Source: Paramacrobiotus metropolitanus
Taxonomy: Eukaryota > Tardigrada > Eutardigrada > Parachela > Macrobiotidae
Direction of reading: 5' to 3'
Assembly: GCF_019649055.1 (NCBI RefSeq)
Contig: NW_026570231.1
Location: forward strand, 1,848,071-1,912,070
DNA: 64,000 bases
Part shown: positions 1 to 11,197 of the stretch, piece by piece
Position numbering within the stretch: the first letter of the stretch is position 1
How the letters are laid out: each line of letters opens with the position of its first letter
Notes under the pieces: generated by a model
What the model was told of the DNA's origin: nothing
The model's database searches: none
What the model saw: the letters and a program-made list of their open reading frames with translations, nothing else
Position numbers and translations under genes: made by a program

Positions 1-589
1 CCACCCTCCAACAATTTATCTGGTCCGGTAAGGATTCAGTGTAACGGGTGGCAGGGAGTGGCGATTATAGCGAGTGTAACAGTTGCTCCGCCAGCGTGAA
101 CCTTCCTTATGCAGTCTTGTTCTGATGTTAATTTTATTCTGTCAGAACCGGCAAATGTGCAAACCCGGCTCTTGCCCTTGTTTAATATTTTTGACGCATT
201 CTTTTACATTTCTTTTACTTCCAGTAGAACAATAAGCTTGAAACAATATGTTGTCATAAAAACCACAGACAGAGTCATAAAAAAAGATACAGTTTACCGT
301 GAACTTAAACAAATCATCTTAAACTTAAACGAGTATGTACTCGTGTACAGTCGTATACACAAGAAATAAAATAACTAGGAAAATGCACCAGTGGGTCCAT
401 TGTAAGACCGGAGCGCAGCGCTTAGCAAGGCATGTTTCCCAAGTCTATGAAGTTTTGAATACTTACTGTAAGCATATCTTTTAGCTGCTTAGTATGCTTC
501 AAAAATGTTTCATTTGCATTGTGTACGAAACATCGCAAATCAAAAATCAAGCAACTACATGGCCCCAAGATCATAAAAGCGGCTTTCAG

Positions 590-889
590 AGCCAGGCAAG
601 CATTCCATACTTCGCTTTGCCCATTATTTTAATCAGTACCACTTTAGGGATCAATATATTAATCACTTTTACTGCATAGATGCAGTGCTGGTCTTGCTGC
701 ATAGATTGCATCACTGATAAGCTGCATAGACTGCATGGACTGAATGGCAGTGCATAGACTGCATTTAAGTCAGCCGTGGTTGTTCATGTAGCCGCCCGCC
801 ACAGAGGCTGTCAATTCAGTGAAGTGATTAATATATTGATCCCTAAAGCGGTACTGATTAAAATAATGGACGAAGCGAAGTATACTGGC
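590..889. repeat. Foldback element with tandem-repeat loop
   Basis: Two arms of about 65 bases (about 607-672 and 820-883) are near-perfect reverse complements, sharing for example CCATTATTTTAATCAGTACC and its complement. The roughly 150-base loop contains four or more imperfect copies of a TGCATAGACTGCAT unit (about 672-765). Long inverted arms around a tandemly repeated loop are typical of foldback DNA transposons. No transposase is present and I could not fix target-site duplications. Confidence 0.6.
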
Positions 890-960
890 TTCCGTCACCC
901 ACCTGTAGTGTGACGTTACCGCACTACATATGGCTAAATCTGGCGCGGTACATAAGCACA

Positions 961-1011
961 ATGTTTAGCCACAAGTCCCCACAACGTAAAACTTACGTTG
1001 TGGCTAAACAT
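961..1011. repeat. Imperfect palindrome (hairpin)
   Basis: ATGTTTAGCCACAA (961-974) pairs with TTGTGGCTAAACAT (998-1011). The inner CACAACGTAA (980-989) pairs with TTACGTTGTG (993-1002). The right arm is continuous while the left arm is split by about ten extra bases. It could be the collapsed end of a MITE. No function is evident. Confidence 0.55.
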
Positions 1012-2127
1012 GGTGTTACGCTGCCGGATTGTAGATTTTTTATGATTGTCATTTATCAATTCTCAAGAAAAAATTTTCGGGTACAAGTAAGACTTACAAG
1101 CCTGTTTCGCACTAAGTCAGCATCTAACCGTTGAATTTACGTACTACCACGCTTTTGCTCTTCAGTGAATATTTCATCCCCATGTGGAAGATAAATACTT
1201 TTCCGAAAAAGTCTAACAAAAATTATTACATCCGTGCAGCCTTTCCTGTTAAAGTCAGTAGGTGGCGAATTATTTGATACGTTTTGGTAGTACTTATTAA
1301 GTTGTTACGTTTTGCTTGGTATTATTGGTAAAGGTACTAAGGCACGAAAATGAAATAACAAAAGGTTTGCACTTAGCAGTTTGCTTCGGGCCTGTTCGCT
1401 ATCGTAGTTCGGAAAAGACTGGAAGGACATGAAAAGCTTCGAGCAGTGCTTTTCCCCACATGGCCCGGTTTATACGCAATCGGCCGTGTGGTCAAGCAGT
1501 CTTCGTGGGCTGACCGTCTGACCGAATGGTTGCCGGCAGGCTGGCAGACAGAATGCTCTCTGCGTTGCTTCAATGGTCACTTGCCTGTTGTACTGAACTT
1601 TGACGCGATAGTGGTTTCCAATTTAACAAGTCCAAGAAGATATTCCTGTTACAGTGTACATTGTCGGCATCAAAGTGAACAGGAAGACAACTACTCGCGC
1701 TATCCGTTGCACTAATTTTCATCTCGATGTGAAGTCGGGTTCGCCCGGAATTTCGGTTTAAAAATTTGTTTTTGATATTTCAATGGCGTTTTTTTCGGAT
1801 TTTTCAAAACCCTACTAGCAACGGATAGTCGACATCAAGATCTGTCATAAGACGACATATCGTCCTAACCGGATGTATAGTGAATATTTTCACCGGGGTC
1901 GAAGCTAAAAATTAGTTTCCCCATTATTTTGTTAATGACCCTAAAAAACTTCCCAAAAAAATTAGTAGATGATAGCACAACATCTTGGTGGCGTACGGCA
2001 ATAGTTCAATTGACCGTACAATTACCATCGCGTGAACAATAGAATAACCATAGAATAACAATAATATAATGAACTTAAACTATTTTTTTCAAAATTTTTG
2101 CTGCAGTAGTTTAAAATTCGAAGGGTA

Positions 2128-2724
2128 GGTGGAAATTCCACCGCTTGGGCATTGACGTTATACAATACGTACGGTGTGGGCAAGGTGGTTGCCGGTGCGA
2201 CACCACACAAATTCCATTGTACACAACGTTGGGTCTACTTAATCTACTCGAATCAACGTGGCTGTGGTAGCTGTTTACAATGGTTAGCTTATGCAATTTA
2301 ATTCATCATGAAAAGATTCATGGTTAAATTTATTATCAAAAAAATGTGTGATTTCCGGTCAGTTTGCAACAGGGTCATGGTGGGCTGCGCCAGTTTACAT
2401 GTGCACAACACTGATCACAGCCAGCCATATTTATGGTTGGCTTCTTCGATCACAACGTCGTTTTGTTGTTTGTTTACCTATTGCAGTCGATGAAAACATT
2501 GTGATATGATAAGAATATGTTTTATTACCATTTATGTTATTTTAAACGCACTCAGATGTCCTTATTTGTTTGACATTTTGATCAGTTAGCTGAGAGTATT
2601 ATGTTTGGCTACTCTTCTAGTGTGCAACGGCTGAATCATATGAAGTGTGCGGCTCTGGTCACTGTGCCTGTTCAGGCAGCATGCTACTGTCCTACGCCAA
2701 TGCCCAAGCGGTGGAATTTCCACC
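2128..2724. repeat. Pair of 27-base inverted repeats about 540 bases apart
   Basis: The stretch 2128-2154 (GGTGGAAATTCCACCGCTTG and on) recurs as its exact reverse complement at 2698-2724. Each arm contains a near-palindromic GGTGGAAATTCCACC. Similarity outside the arms is weak, so these are short terminal inverted repeats of a possible 597-base non-autonomous DNA element. The interior has no transposase-like frame. Confidence 0.5.
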
Positions 2725-3507
2725 AGCTGTTTTTGAAAATCGACAGTTTTTTACAGAAGAGCTGCAGACTTTTGTGTGATACTGAAATTGCGAGATACTC
2801 ACATGAAGTTATCACTAATTTAATCCCAAATTTTTATCATAACAGCCGATTTAGATACACTTCGTAGAACTTTACATTATTTTTTCAGTGTTTTTTAAGC
2901 AGTGTAGGTTTTTTATGGTGTGTTTAATAAAAAAATTAAAATTCACTGTGCAAGGAGTTATCTTTGCTCTATCTAATGCATATGTAACCCAGGCAATAAC
3001 AGTAGTCCTGGCGTTTTAAAAATTGGCGAACTTTACTGGTGGTTTTCCACCTAGCAGACGTTGCCGGGTTAAATAAGATTACACTACTTGCTGAATTTAG
3101 TTGAATTTCGGAACTAATTGCTGTCAGTGTTATATGGTTTTCGCCGACTGAAGCGGTGGTGGTTGCTAGACATGTGTGATGAAGTACGGCTAACTACACC
3201 GAGTCTATTTCTGCAGACCTGGCTGCGCTACCAAAGTAGCGACCACCCAAAATGGCTGGAAGATCGCGGTACCGACTTGCATGTACCATTCCGAACCTGC
3301 GTTTATATCGGCTTTCAAGATATGGCTGCTATACTGTCTTGCAGAGGAAATAAAATCTAAAAGTTTCACAAAAAGTACTAGTATGCAATATAGAGCTTTT
3401 AGTTATAGCCATACAAAACAGCCAGCACTTAACAGTTAAAAACACATGAATATTTCGCTCGAATTGTTTTATAAATGTACCACTGTACAGAATCAAATAC
3501 GTATAAT

Positions 3508-6136
3508 TCAGTCTTCGTAGTTCACATCGAGCATCGCGAAAGTTAACTTATTCAGTATTTTCAAGTCCAGCTGTCGCAGGTCGACATTATCCCACTGCTG
3601 TGGACTGCCGTCGGGATGAGCGCCGTTGAACCTGGTCAAGAAAAAACGAGCGCATTAAATTGAACTATTACCGTGTTTTACAGAACTACGCAGTACTTTC
3701 GACATTGCTTAGTACCCAGTCATGTCCATAATACAGCCTAAACAGCCAGTCACCGGCTCCCGTGTGGGAGGCTGTAACTTAGAATTATTACGAACTGATG
3801 AGTTGCTGCAGTTGTCAGCTGAAAGTGATCGTTTGTTCAAAGATGGCGAAATAGCCATACTTACATCTGAAGAAAGCTGCAAATCCACTCCCACTCTGCG
3901 GGATACACCAACGTCTGCACCCAGCGCGCGTGCATCGCCGTGACCTTTTCCACGACGTGCTGCGTAACAGCCGGGCAGCTGTCGTTAACCGCGGCGATGA
4001 AGCGTTGGCAGTGTTCGGCGGCTGTCTCCGTGCAGCGGAATCGCACGAAAGGAATAACCACATCCAGGCGCCCTTCTTGGTCATGCCGTAAGAACGCATT
4101 CTCCCCCTCCGGCCATGGCAGTGCGGCTTCGTTGGCAGACTTGAGCAATAGGGAGTTTGCGCCGATGCCATCGGATGCGGTATAGCCGATCAGCACCAAC
4201 TCTTTACACACGGACATCCACTGTGAGAGCTCATGGCATTCGAACTGTCCGCTCTGCTGATTCGCACTCCCTCCCAGTCTCAAGAAGGAGCTGTTCCATG
4301 CCGAGGCGGCCTCGTAGCCGTTCTTGCAAATGATCAGGGGCAGGCGAATGCCCTTGTGCTTCAGTGCCTCCAATATCGTCCACATTTTCCATCCGAAGCA
4401 CGTTCCACGATGGTCCCACTTCCGTTTGTCATCAGGCGTCCGTAAATCGACCAACGCCACTGCTAATGTCTCATGCGAAATGGCTCGTTTCAGTATCGTT
4501 TCGATCTTATAGCTATTGATAGCATTCACTTTCAAAGCAGCCATCCCGTCATGCCAGTGCTCCGTTGAGTCGACGACAAAGATAAAGTAGCGATGCCGGA
4601 CGTAGTCGCGGGAAATCAACCTCCACAAAGCGCACACCCTAAGATGACAACGACACTGAATGATGACCATTGGGGAATAATTTAACAATATAATATGCTT
4701 AAACTTCGGTGCATGCTGCACATTTCCAGTCATATCGAAACGCAGATTCTTTCTCTGTTTTTGCTATCGACGGATTGCGCCCAGGGGGTTAAGAGCGTAA
4801 TAACTGCTTCAAGAGATACTAGTAACATGATCGCAATTGGTACAAGACCTTTCGCCAGTACAAAAATATATATACTGTAGCGTGTTTGTGGAATTGGTAC
4901 ATAATGTGAAAAGAAACTCATATTTCAATAAATGCAAGCCTTATATATTACGAAAATTCAATCGGCCTTTTGACCAAAATAGTGGACCACACAAAAGTTT
5001 CATCAGCTTTTGATATTTCCAAATTCGCTGCCATATTTTGCCAACGACTCCAGCGGACTTACTGGCTCATCCGTAATTGCGAAATGGCATCCAAGCCTAG
5101 AAAGATGTTGGCAGTTATCGTCGCTGGAAGGTTGGAAATAAGCGTTTCCACCGTTTCTGCAAGTTAGTAATCCAGTCAAGGATATCTCGAGCACCAACTG
5201 CACAAGAACGTTTGTCACCTCGCCTATGATAGACTTACCACTTTGGACAAAGACAGTTGACAACTCCGCGGATAGTTTCTTGTCCGATGGTGGAGATCCT
5301 TCGGACAGTTGCTCGGCGCGGTACTTTTGGCAGGCTTCCTTCAGAGATTCGTCATTCCAGAACATACTGCGGCCCTCCGCGTTTCCGTGTACTTCCGCGC
5401 AAATAAATGTGACCGTGTCGATTCCCGCTCGCGCAAATACACGACAACCAGCATCGAACTGATAGTTACTATTCGTCGAATGATGCCGTCCAATACAACT
5501 GAAAAAAAATATGTTTGCTCCAGGAGAAGTTCTATGATGCCGACAGCTACTACCACACGGATCGCTAGGACCGAAAATTATCTGGCAAGTGGGAATCAGA
5601 AATCGGGGTAAGCAGTTCACGTGTCGTAATGCGTGAGCATCGTCAAACCGCACGACATACTTCCGGTATAGAAATCCGCAGGTTTTCTTAAAGAAACTTG
5701 GCTCCCCGTTTGCTGTCGGCAGCTGGGCAGTCAGATGGCCCACAGGGACGACACGCTGCTCCGGTGCACTGACCTGGTTTGGCTGATCCAGACTGACAAC
5801 GCAGAACAGTCCATCCAGGCTATCAACGATCGATGCAGGCCCGAAAACCAACGGGCCGCCGGTTTCGCTCCGCAGCGCCACCTGCACGGAACGGCTGGGG
5901 AATGGTTCTAGAAGATAAATGTTGAGATAGTGGTGCGGCCAGATATCTTTAGAATGAATCCACTCAGCGCTGACTGCACCAGCATCGAAGTCAACGAAGA
6001 AGCGGTCGCCGTCAATATCCTGCACGTATCCCAGCCACCATTGGCCGTTGTCGCGCTGCACCAGCACCGTGTTCCCGTAGTTGAGCTCCCGCGCAGCCGA
6101 GCGCAAGCCGCGAAAGTAGCGTAACGTGGGAAGCAT
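3508..6136 (-). CDS. Tudor/Agenet-like plus F-box protein, paralogue A
   Basis: Four exons on the minus strand: 6136-5239, 5156-5063, 4638-3865 and 3631-3508, summing to 1890 bases (629 residues). All introns are GT..AG. Exon 1 begins MLPTLRYFRGL and carries the Tudor-like core (residues about 20-68) with NGQWWLGYVQDIDGDRFFVDF, then a second related module and a region with C-x-x-C pairs. The mini-exon encodes ISNLPATITANIFLGLDA, an F-box start; exon 3 completes it with VCALWRL. Family logic suggests binding of Skp1 through the F-box, with exon 3 or the Tudor-like part choosing the substrate; this is inference. This copy is the most diverged in exon 3 (a longer N-terminal insert, and AEHCQRF instead of AEQCRRF). 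It lies head to head with paralogue B, 749 bases apart. Confidence 0.85.
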
Positions 6137-6885
6137 ATCGATATTGCGGGTGAAAAAAATCTGAATATTATGGCGTATTTTACAGGGTTGCTCGATAGAA
6201 CTGGTTGGTTTTATGGAACTGCCGGCAATAAAAACTAGCAGGTGAAGCCCATGTGACTGCCGTGTTCACTAAGCGTTGCTCCTGTATACATACTGAAAAA
6301 TGAAAGTTACAGGCTTGTTATTGGTTAACTCATTGATCAGCCAATGCCGCAAGAAGGCCAGAGTAGCAGAGCGCAGTGAACCCGGACCCAAAATATCAGT
6401 ACATGTAACGTGGACGGTGGAGCGCCGATACACCACTAGAACTCCACCTCCCGTCACCATGTCGGCATAACCTCACATCGAGCCTTTTCTGTAGCATCAA
6501 TGACAGAATTTAATAGGTTCACGTTTGGCTACACTGAGCTCGCGACAGAAGACTTTTCTGTAGCATCAATGACAGAATTCGAGCCGAGCCTTTTCTGTAG
6601 CATCAATGACAGAATTTAATAGGTTCACGTTTGGCTACACTGAGCTCGCGACAGAAGACTTGAAATAACAGTACATAACAGGGTTCTGATTGCTTTTCTA
6701 GTGCCAGATATCCTTGCTTAGTGTCTCGCAGTGCTGACTTATTTTCATATTATTCACTGCATGTGCTAAGTTTGCCGGCGCATAATATTCATACAAGGTA
6801 CCGTTATTCACCAGTGATTATAACGGCGCGCCGTCGGCTTTAGTTGGATCTCGCAGTAGTTTTTAGCGGCGGTCTTGGAAACACC
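6137..6885. promoter_or_regulatory. Shared upstream region of divergent paralogues A and B
   Basis: The start codons of A (minus) and B (plus) are 749 bases apart, so this stretch must hold both promoters. It contains the 106-base duplication listed separately. I see no clear TATA box or initiator I would defend, and no coding relic. Confidence 0.4.
6480..6660. repeat. 106-base-offset direct duplication
   Basis: A unit containing TTTTCTGTAGCATCAATGAC and running to CGCGACAGAAGACT occurs at about 6480-6554 and again, essentially identical, at about 6586-6660. A partial third copy (TTTTCTGTAGCATCAATGAC) lies between them at about 6554-6578. Near identity implies a recent duplication. It lies inside the shared upstream region of genes A and B. 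Confidence 0.8.
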
Positions 6886-9291
6886 ATGACCAGGGCAGGA
6901 ACACCTCTGTACCTTAGTGAAATGTACTCGGGTCATCGTGAAGTGAACTTTCAGAACTCGGTGCTTGTGCAGCGCGACAGCGGCCAATGGTGGTTGGGAT
7001 ACATTCAAGATATTAACAGTGACCAATTCCTCGTTGATTTCGACGCCAGCACTGTCCGCGCCGAATGGATTCACTCGCGGCATGTATGGCCACATCGTTC
7101 CCTGGGGAACCCTCGTTTCCATTACGGCTCCTCCGTGTCGGTGGCGGTGCGAGATGCGAAGGACGGCCCGATGGTGATCCGTCAGGGAACGATAATCGAA
7201 CACTTCAACCTCTGTGCCCTGTTCTGGGCTGTGCGCTTAAACAATGAAAAGCAGACCGATGCGGGAAGCCTCAGTTTCGTACATTCATCTCAGTTCATCC
7301 GGGAAGTGCCAGTACCCGGAGAAGAACCGAGTTTCTTCAAAAGAACTGACGGACTAGCGTACCGAAAGCATGTTATCAGCTTCGACCGGGCCCATTTGCT
7401 GCGTGAGGTGGATCTCCTGCCCAAGTATTTGCTGCGGACGTGCCGCTTTGCGTTGGGCAACGGAGATGCTGCGTGCGGTGCCGGTTGTCGGTTTATGCGC
7501 TTTTATACAAGGGACACAATTCGGTTCCAGTGTGTCGGAGCACATCAGGAAACGTATGTGCTGAATGTAGGTTGCCGATTTTTTGCGCGCGTGGGCACGG
7601 ACACGGTGACGTTCGTCTGCGCCGAAATGCATGGCGACTCTGTCGGGCGCAGCATGTTCTGGAACAAAGCGTCCCTGAAGAAGGCCTGCCGACTGTATCT
7701 GGCCGACCAAATCTTGCGAAATGTTGGCCTGAATTGTGGGATTGTCGCATTACAGCTTGGTTAGTGCGTGGTTTCTTGAGATTTCTTACTTTTCTGAAAT
7801 TCTTAACAAAGATGATTACGCAGTAACACATAGATATAATATCATTTTTCCAATCATTTGAGATACGGAAAAGATGTTTACCCCCGATAACTGGCCCCCT
7901 AACATCGGGGTGCGCGAGTGGGCATTTGCCCAAGAAGCTGTAATTCGGCCTCCTTTGTGTCTTCGTCATTCTTCATCCTATTTGGTACTTAGTTTGTACT
8001 TGTACTGCGATACTTATTAAAGGTTTTCCAGTAATAGATATAATTAATTCCACCCTCAGGAAAGAAGATGCAGAAAAGGGGAACTGTCTTCATAGCTGTT
8101 CTATATGTAGATACTGCGTGGTTACTTTGCAGAGGCGGAAGAGGCGAACATCTCCGATCTTCCCCATCCAGTTCTGGCCCTTATCTTGTGCAGTCCAAAT
8201 ATCTGCACTTGCTATCGGTGGATACGCCGGTAAGACAAACAGGCACCTGCCTCGCGCTCATTTATTAATAACAGTGGCAGGACGGCGGGAGTAATCACAT
8301 GTGCTTTACAGTGTGTGTGCGCTGTGGAGGATTGTTTTGCAGGAGCCGTCTGCGAACCGGCACATCGTCTTCGATGTCCGTTCTATGAACCACAAGGGGC
8401 CCTACGATCGAGATTTCTTTGCTGAATATGCCCGGTTCGGACATAAACTTACTGCGCTGTTGAACGGCTCCATTTTGCAGCACTCCCGCAGTTTGACCTT
8501 TACCGACGACGAACAGCGTCATCAACAGGTCAAAACGAGGAATAAGTTGCAGCTGATGGCACAGAATATTACACGCATGGTGAAACTCCTGGCTCTTCGC
8601 CTGCCGATTATCATCATCAAGGACGCCAGCGATTGTACTGAGGGAGTCAGAAATCAGTTCTTTCAGCACATCACTTACAATCCGGAAACCGCGGAGTACG
8701 AATGTCTTCAGCTGGCGTGGCTGATGCCCGCGTGTGAGCAACTGCTACTCATCAACTACACCACCGTAATTCCTTCAGCCAGCTATTCCCAACTTGTCGA
8801 ACTTTTCCATGCCGACACGACCTGGCTGGATGACGAACGCGAACTGAATGTCAGCACGAGGGAAAGGCCAGCGCATTTGAACGTTCGCATTCCGTTTCTG
8901 CGCTTCCGCTGCACGGAGACGCCGGCGGAACAATGTCGCCGCTTACTGACCGCCGTCAATGACCACTGTCCGGTCGCTGGTCCGGAGGTCTACGCAAAGG
9001 TCACTGGATTGCAGGCACGCTGGGTGCAGACGCTGGATTATCCCCACCAATGGGCCGGTATCCGCATGTTTCTTGATCTGTAAGTGACAAGGATGGTAAA
9101 CATGTTTCAATGCAGTTTTGATACGACGCTGCTTTGTCAGGTTTAGCACTGCCCGCCCAGACGGCCAGCCGCAGCAGTGGAATGCAGTGGATTTGCGGCA
9201 GATGGATGTGTCGGTGCTGAGTCGACTAGCTTTGCATATCCTAGACGCCTACTTTGCAGACAGTGTCTCAGAGTTACGCGAGGCAGCATAA
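6886..9291 (+). CDS. Tudor/Agenet-like plus F-box protein, paralogue B
   Basis: Exons 6886-7759, 8133-8229, 8312-9079 and 9141-9291 total 1890 bases (629 residues). Splice ends are standard (G|GTTAGT, GCAG; CG|GTAAGA, ACAG; CT|GTAAGT, TCAG). I start at the ATG at 6886 because MTRAGTPLYL aligns with the conserved MNATPLYL start; the frame is open upstream without another methionine. The mini-exon supplies ISDLPHPVLALIL and exon 3 supplies VCALWRIVLQE, together an F-box. Exon 3 contains FLRFRCTETPAEQCRRLL and WVQTLDYPHQW. The last exon is nine residues longer than usual (ends SVSELREAA). Exon 1 is closest to that of paralogue L: both have VNF, NSVLVQRD and the GTPLYL start, although they lie 37 kb apart. 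Confidence 0.9.
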
Positions 9292-9315
9292 ATAACACAC
9301 TGTGTTACATAATAG

Positions 9316-10041
9316 GGGCTTTGCGTTGCAACTTGTATGTCACATAAGTTAGCACCCGTCTACATAAGTAAGACTTCCGGCCGTCGAAATTGTCTCTGTG
9401 CGTATGGCTTAAAACGAGCTGGTGTGCGGCACGCGTGTAGATGTGACCAGCTCGCTCATAAACACATAAGTAGCCGACCTGACTGCCAGTCAACTTCAAC
9501 TTTGCAGCGATGTTTTCATGGTTCAACAGAACTTCCCATCGATATCAGATAGAATTATTTTCAAACTTTTTGAGAAGGAATTATGGCAGTTATGGCTGTT
9601 TTGCTCGCAAACAGCGCATAGGCCCGTGTGAGGAGGCGTTGCTTGCATCCTATGCTAAGTCTATGAGAAACTAAAACAGCCATAACTTTCTTCATTTGCC
9701 ATAGATTTCCACTTGCTGTATACCAAAAAGTTTGAAAATTAATACTCTATCTTTTGATATATCGATTTGGAAGTTCTGTTGAGAAATAAACGAAAGACGA
9801 GCGTTTGAAATTTCGAGATCCACTGGCAGTTCGATCAGTTTCGTGTATGTATGCATGCTAGGGGGTGGAGTTACATACATACGCGTAAGGCTCTTACGAG
9901 TATGCATTTTTGGCACCGCCCTCACCCAAGCACAGATCTAATTTGCGCGGCAGCGAATCGCCGCATTGTGGGTTCGGCCATGGCGTAACTTCTATTGATG
10001 GGTCCTTAGTTGTGTAGCATACAAGTAGCAACGCAAAGCCC
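9316..10041. repeat. 726-base foldback / MITE-like element
   Basis: The left end GGGCTTTGCGTTGCAACTTG (from 9316) matches the reverse complement of the right end (to 10041), which reads GGGCTTTGCGTTGCTACTTG. Imperfect inverted similarity continues inward. TTCAACAGAACTTCC at about 9521 pairs with GGAAGTTCTGTTGAG near 9770, and the TTATGGCTGTTTT stretch near 9588 pairs with AAAACAGCCATAA near 9673. It begins 25 bases after the stop codon of paralogue B. No coding capacity; target-site duplication not resolved. Confidence 0.65.
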
Positions 10042-11197
10042 GGAATATCCACGTCATTAGCACATGAGTTGCTGGTTCGCGCATGGCATCAGTTTAGACT
10101 TCAGCCGGAGCTCAGTTTCTTTTTACTGTTTATTATCTATTGCTGGTGGTCCGTATTCGACAATCTTCTGTCTTTCTTGTTGGACTACTGGATTTATTCA
10201 TGCGCTGTACAACTTTGCGGCCTATTTGACACTCACACATTTTCGCAAATCACGACTCTAAGCTCAGCAGAGCGGTGTTATCTTCATACATTCGCACATT
10301 AATTTTGCTTGAAACTATAACTTGTTCTCGATGTGATTAAATTCACGGTTCAGAAACCGGTTGCAGTCGAGTGTGTTACATGGTTGGAACATTTTCACTT
10401 TTCACCTATCCTCGGCCATCGAGAACTTTGCTGCCACTCACAGTCAACTTTCGGACTCCAGCGTAGTTAAGAGGAGGTGTCTTACATCTAATTCGCCCAG
10501 ACACCTAGCTAGTCGCTTCGGTTACGCATTCAACGGTCAACTTAACAGTCATTCAGTCAATCGTGGATGGTAGCACATCTTGCATTGCGGCATAGCGGAC
10601 AAAATGTATTAACTGCACGAATGCGCTAAGAAACGACTCGTACGGTAAGAGAGTAGATCAAATGCAATTAAGATTACGTACATGTGTTGAGCCAGTTGAG
10701 GCCATGTACTGCGGAATTTTGGCACTCTAAGTTCTACCCACACGGTTTGTGAATAGCCCGCCAAGGTTAGATGACGAATGGCCAGGTACGATATGACGTT
10801 CACGGTCAGGTACAATAATGGTCAGGCACGATACGACGTTTATGACATGACGTTCACGATGCAATGCCCGAGTCAAAAAATGCTGCAACATCTTTGGGCC
10901 GAACGTTTTCCTTTGTGTTTAACGACTTGAAGTCTGGGTTAACGCATTCGTACAGTGCTGCTACAGCAGTCGAAACAGAAACCGAGCTATCCCAACCCTT
11001 GCGTAACGGTTAAGAAAATTATCTCTGTGCCTTGCTTGGACTGACCTAGTTGCGGGTCACACTCTGCAGCCTGCCGTAATCCGAGCCCGTTTGTGCAGTA
11101 CCCATAAACGGACACCAGAACTCTGTCCCTTACAATGATTAATTATGTGTAGTTTGACCACAAAAAGCGGCACTGCCTGCCATCTTTCCAAATCACC
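10042..11197. other. Intergenic region, nothing recognised
   Basis: Apart from short repeated words around 10740-10850 (ACGATATGACGTTCACG and variants, two to three copies) I see no gene, relic or long repeat. It includes the promoter of paralogue C, whose elements I cannot place. Confidence 0.5.

Larger units (their letters stand above)
1..3507. other. Intergenic region with inverted repeats, no recognised gene
   Basis: No reading frame here resembles a protein I recognise. The frames at 1446-1715 (plus) and 3118-3360 (plus) are open for 80-90 codons, but I see no motif or splice context for them. The stretch holds three inverted-repeat structures listed separately (590-889, 961-1011, 2128-2724), so it looks like repeat-rich DNA at the left edge of the gene array. 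Confidence 0.6.

Noticed and set aside
1446-1715. Possible recombinase fragment (LFPTWPGLY)
   Set aside because: A weak resemblance to a short stretch of DIRS-type proteins, with nothing conserved around it.
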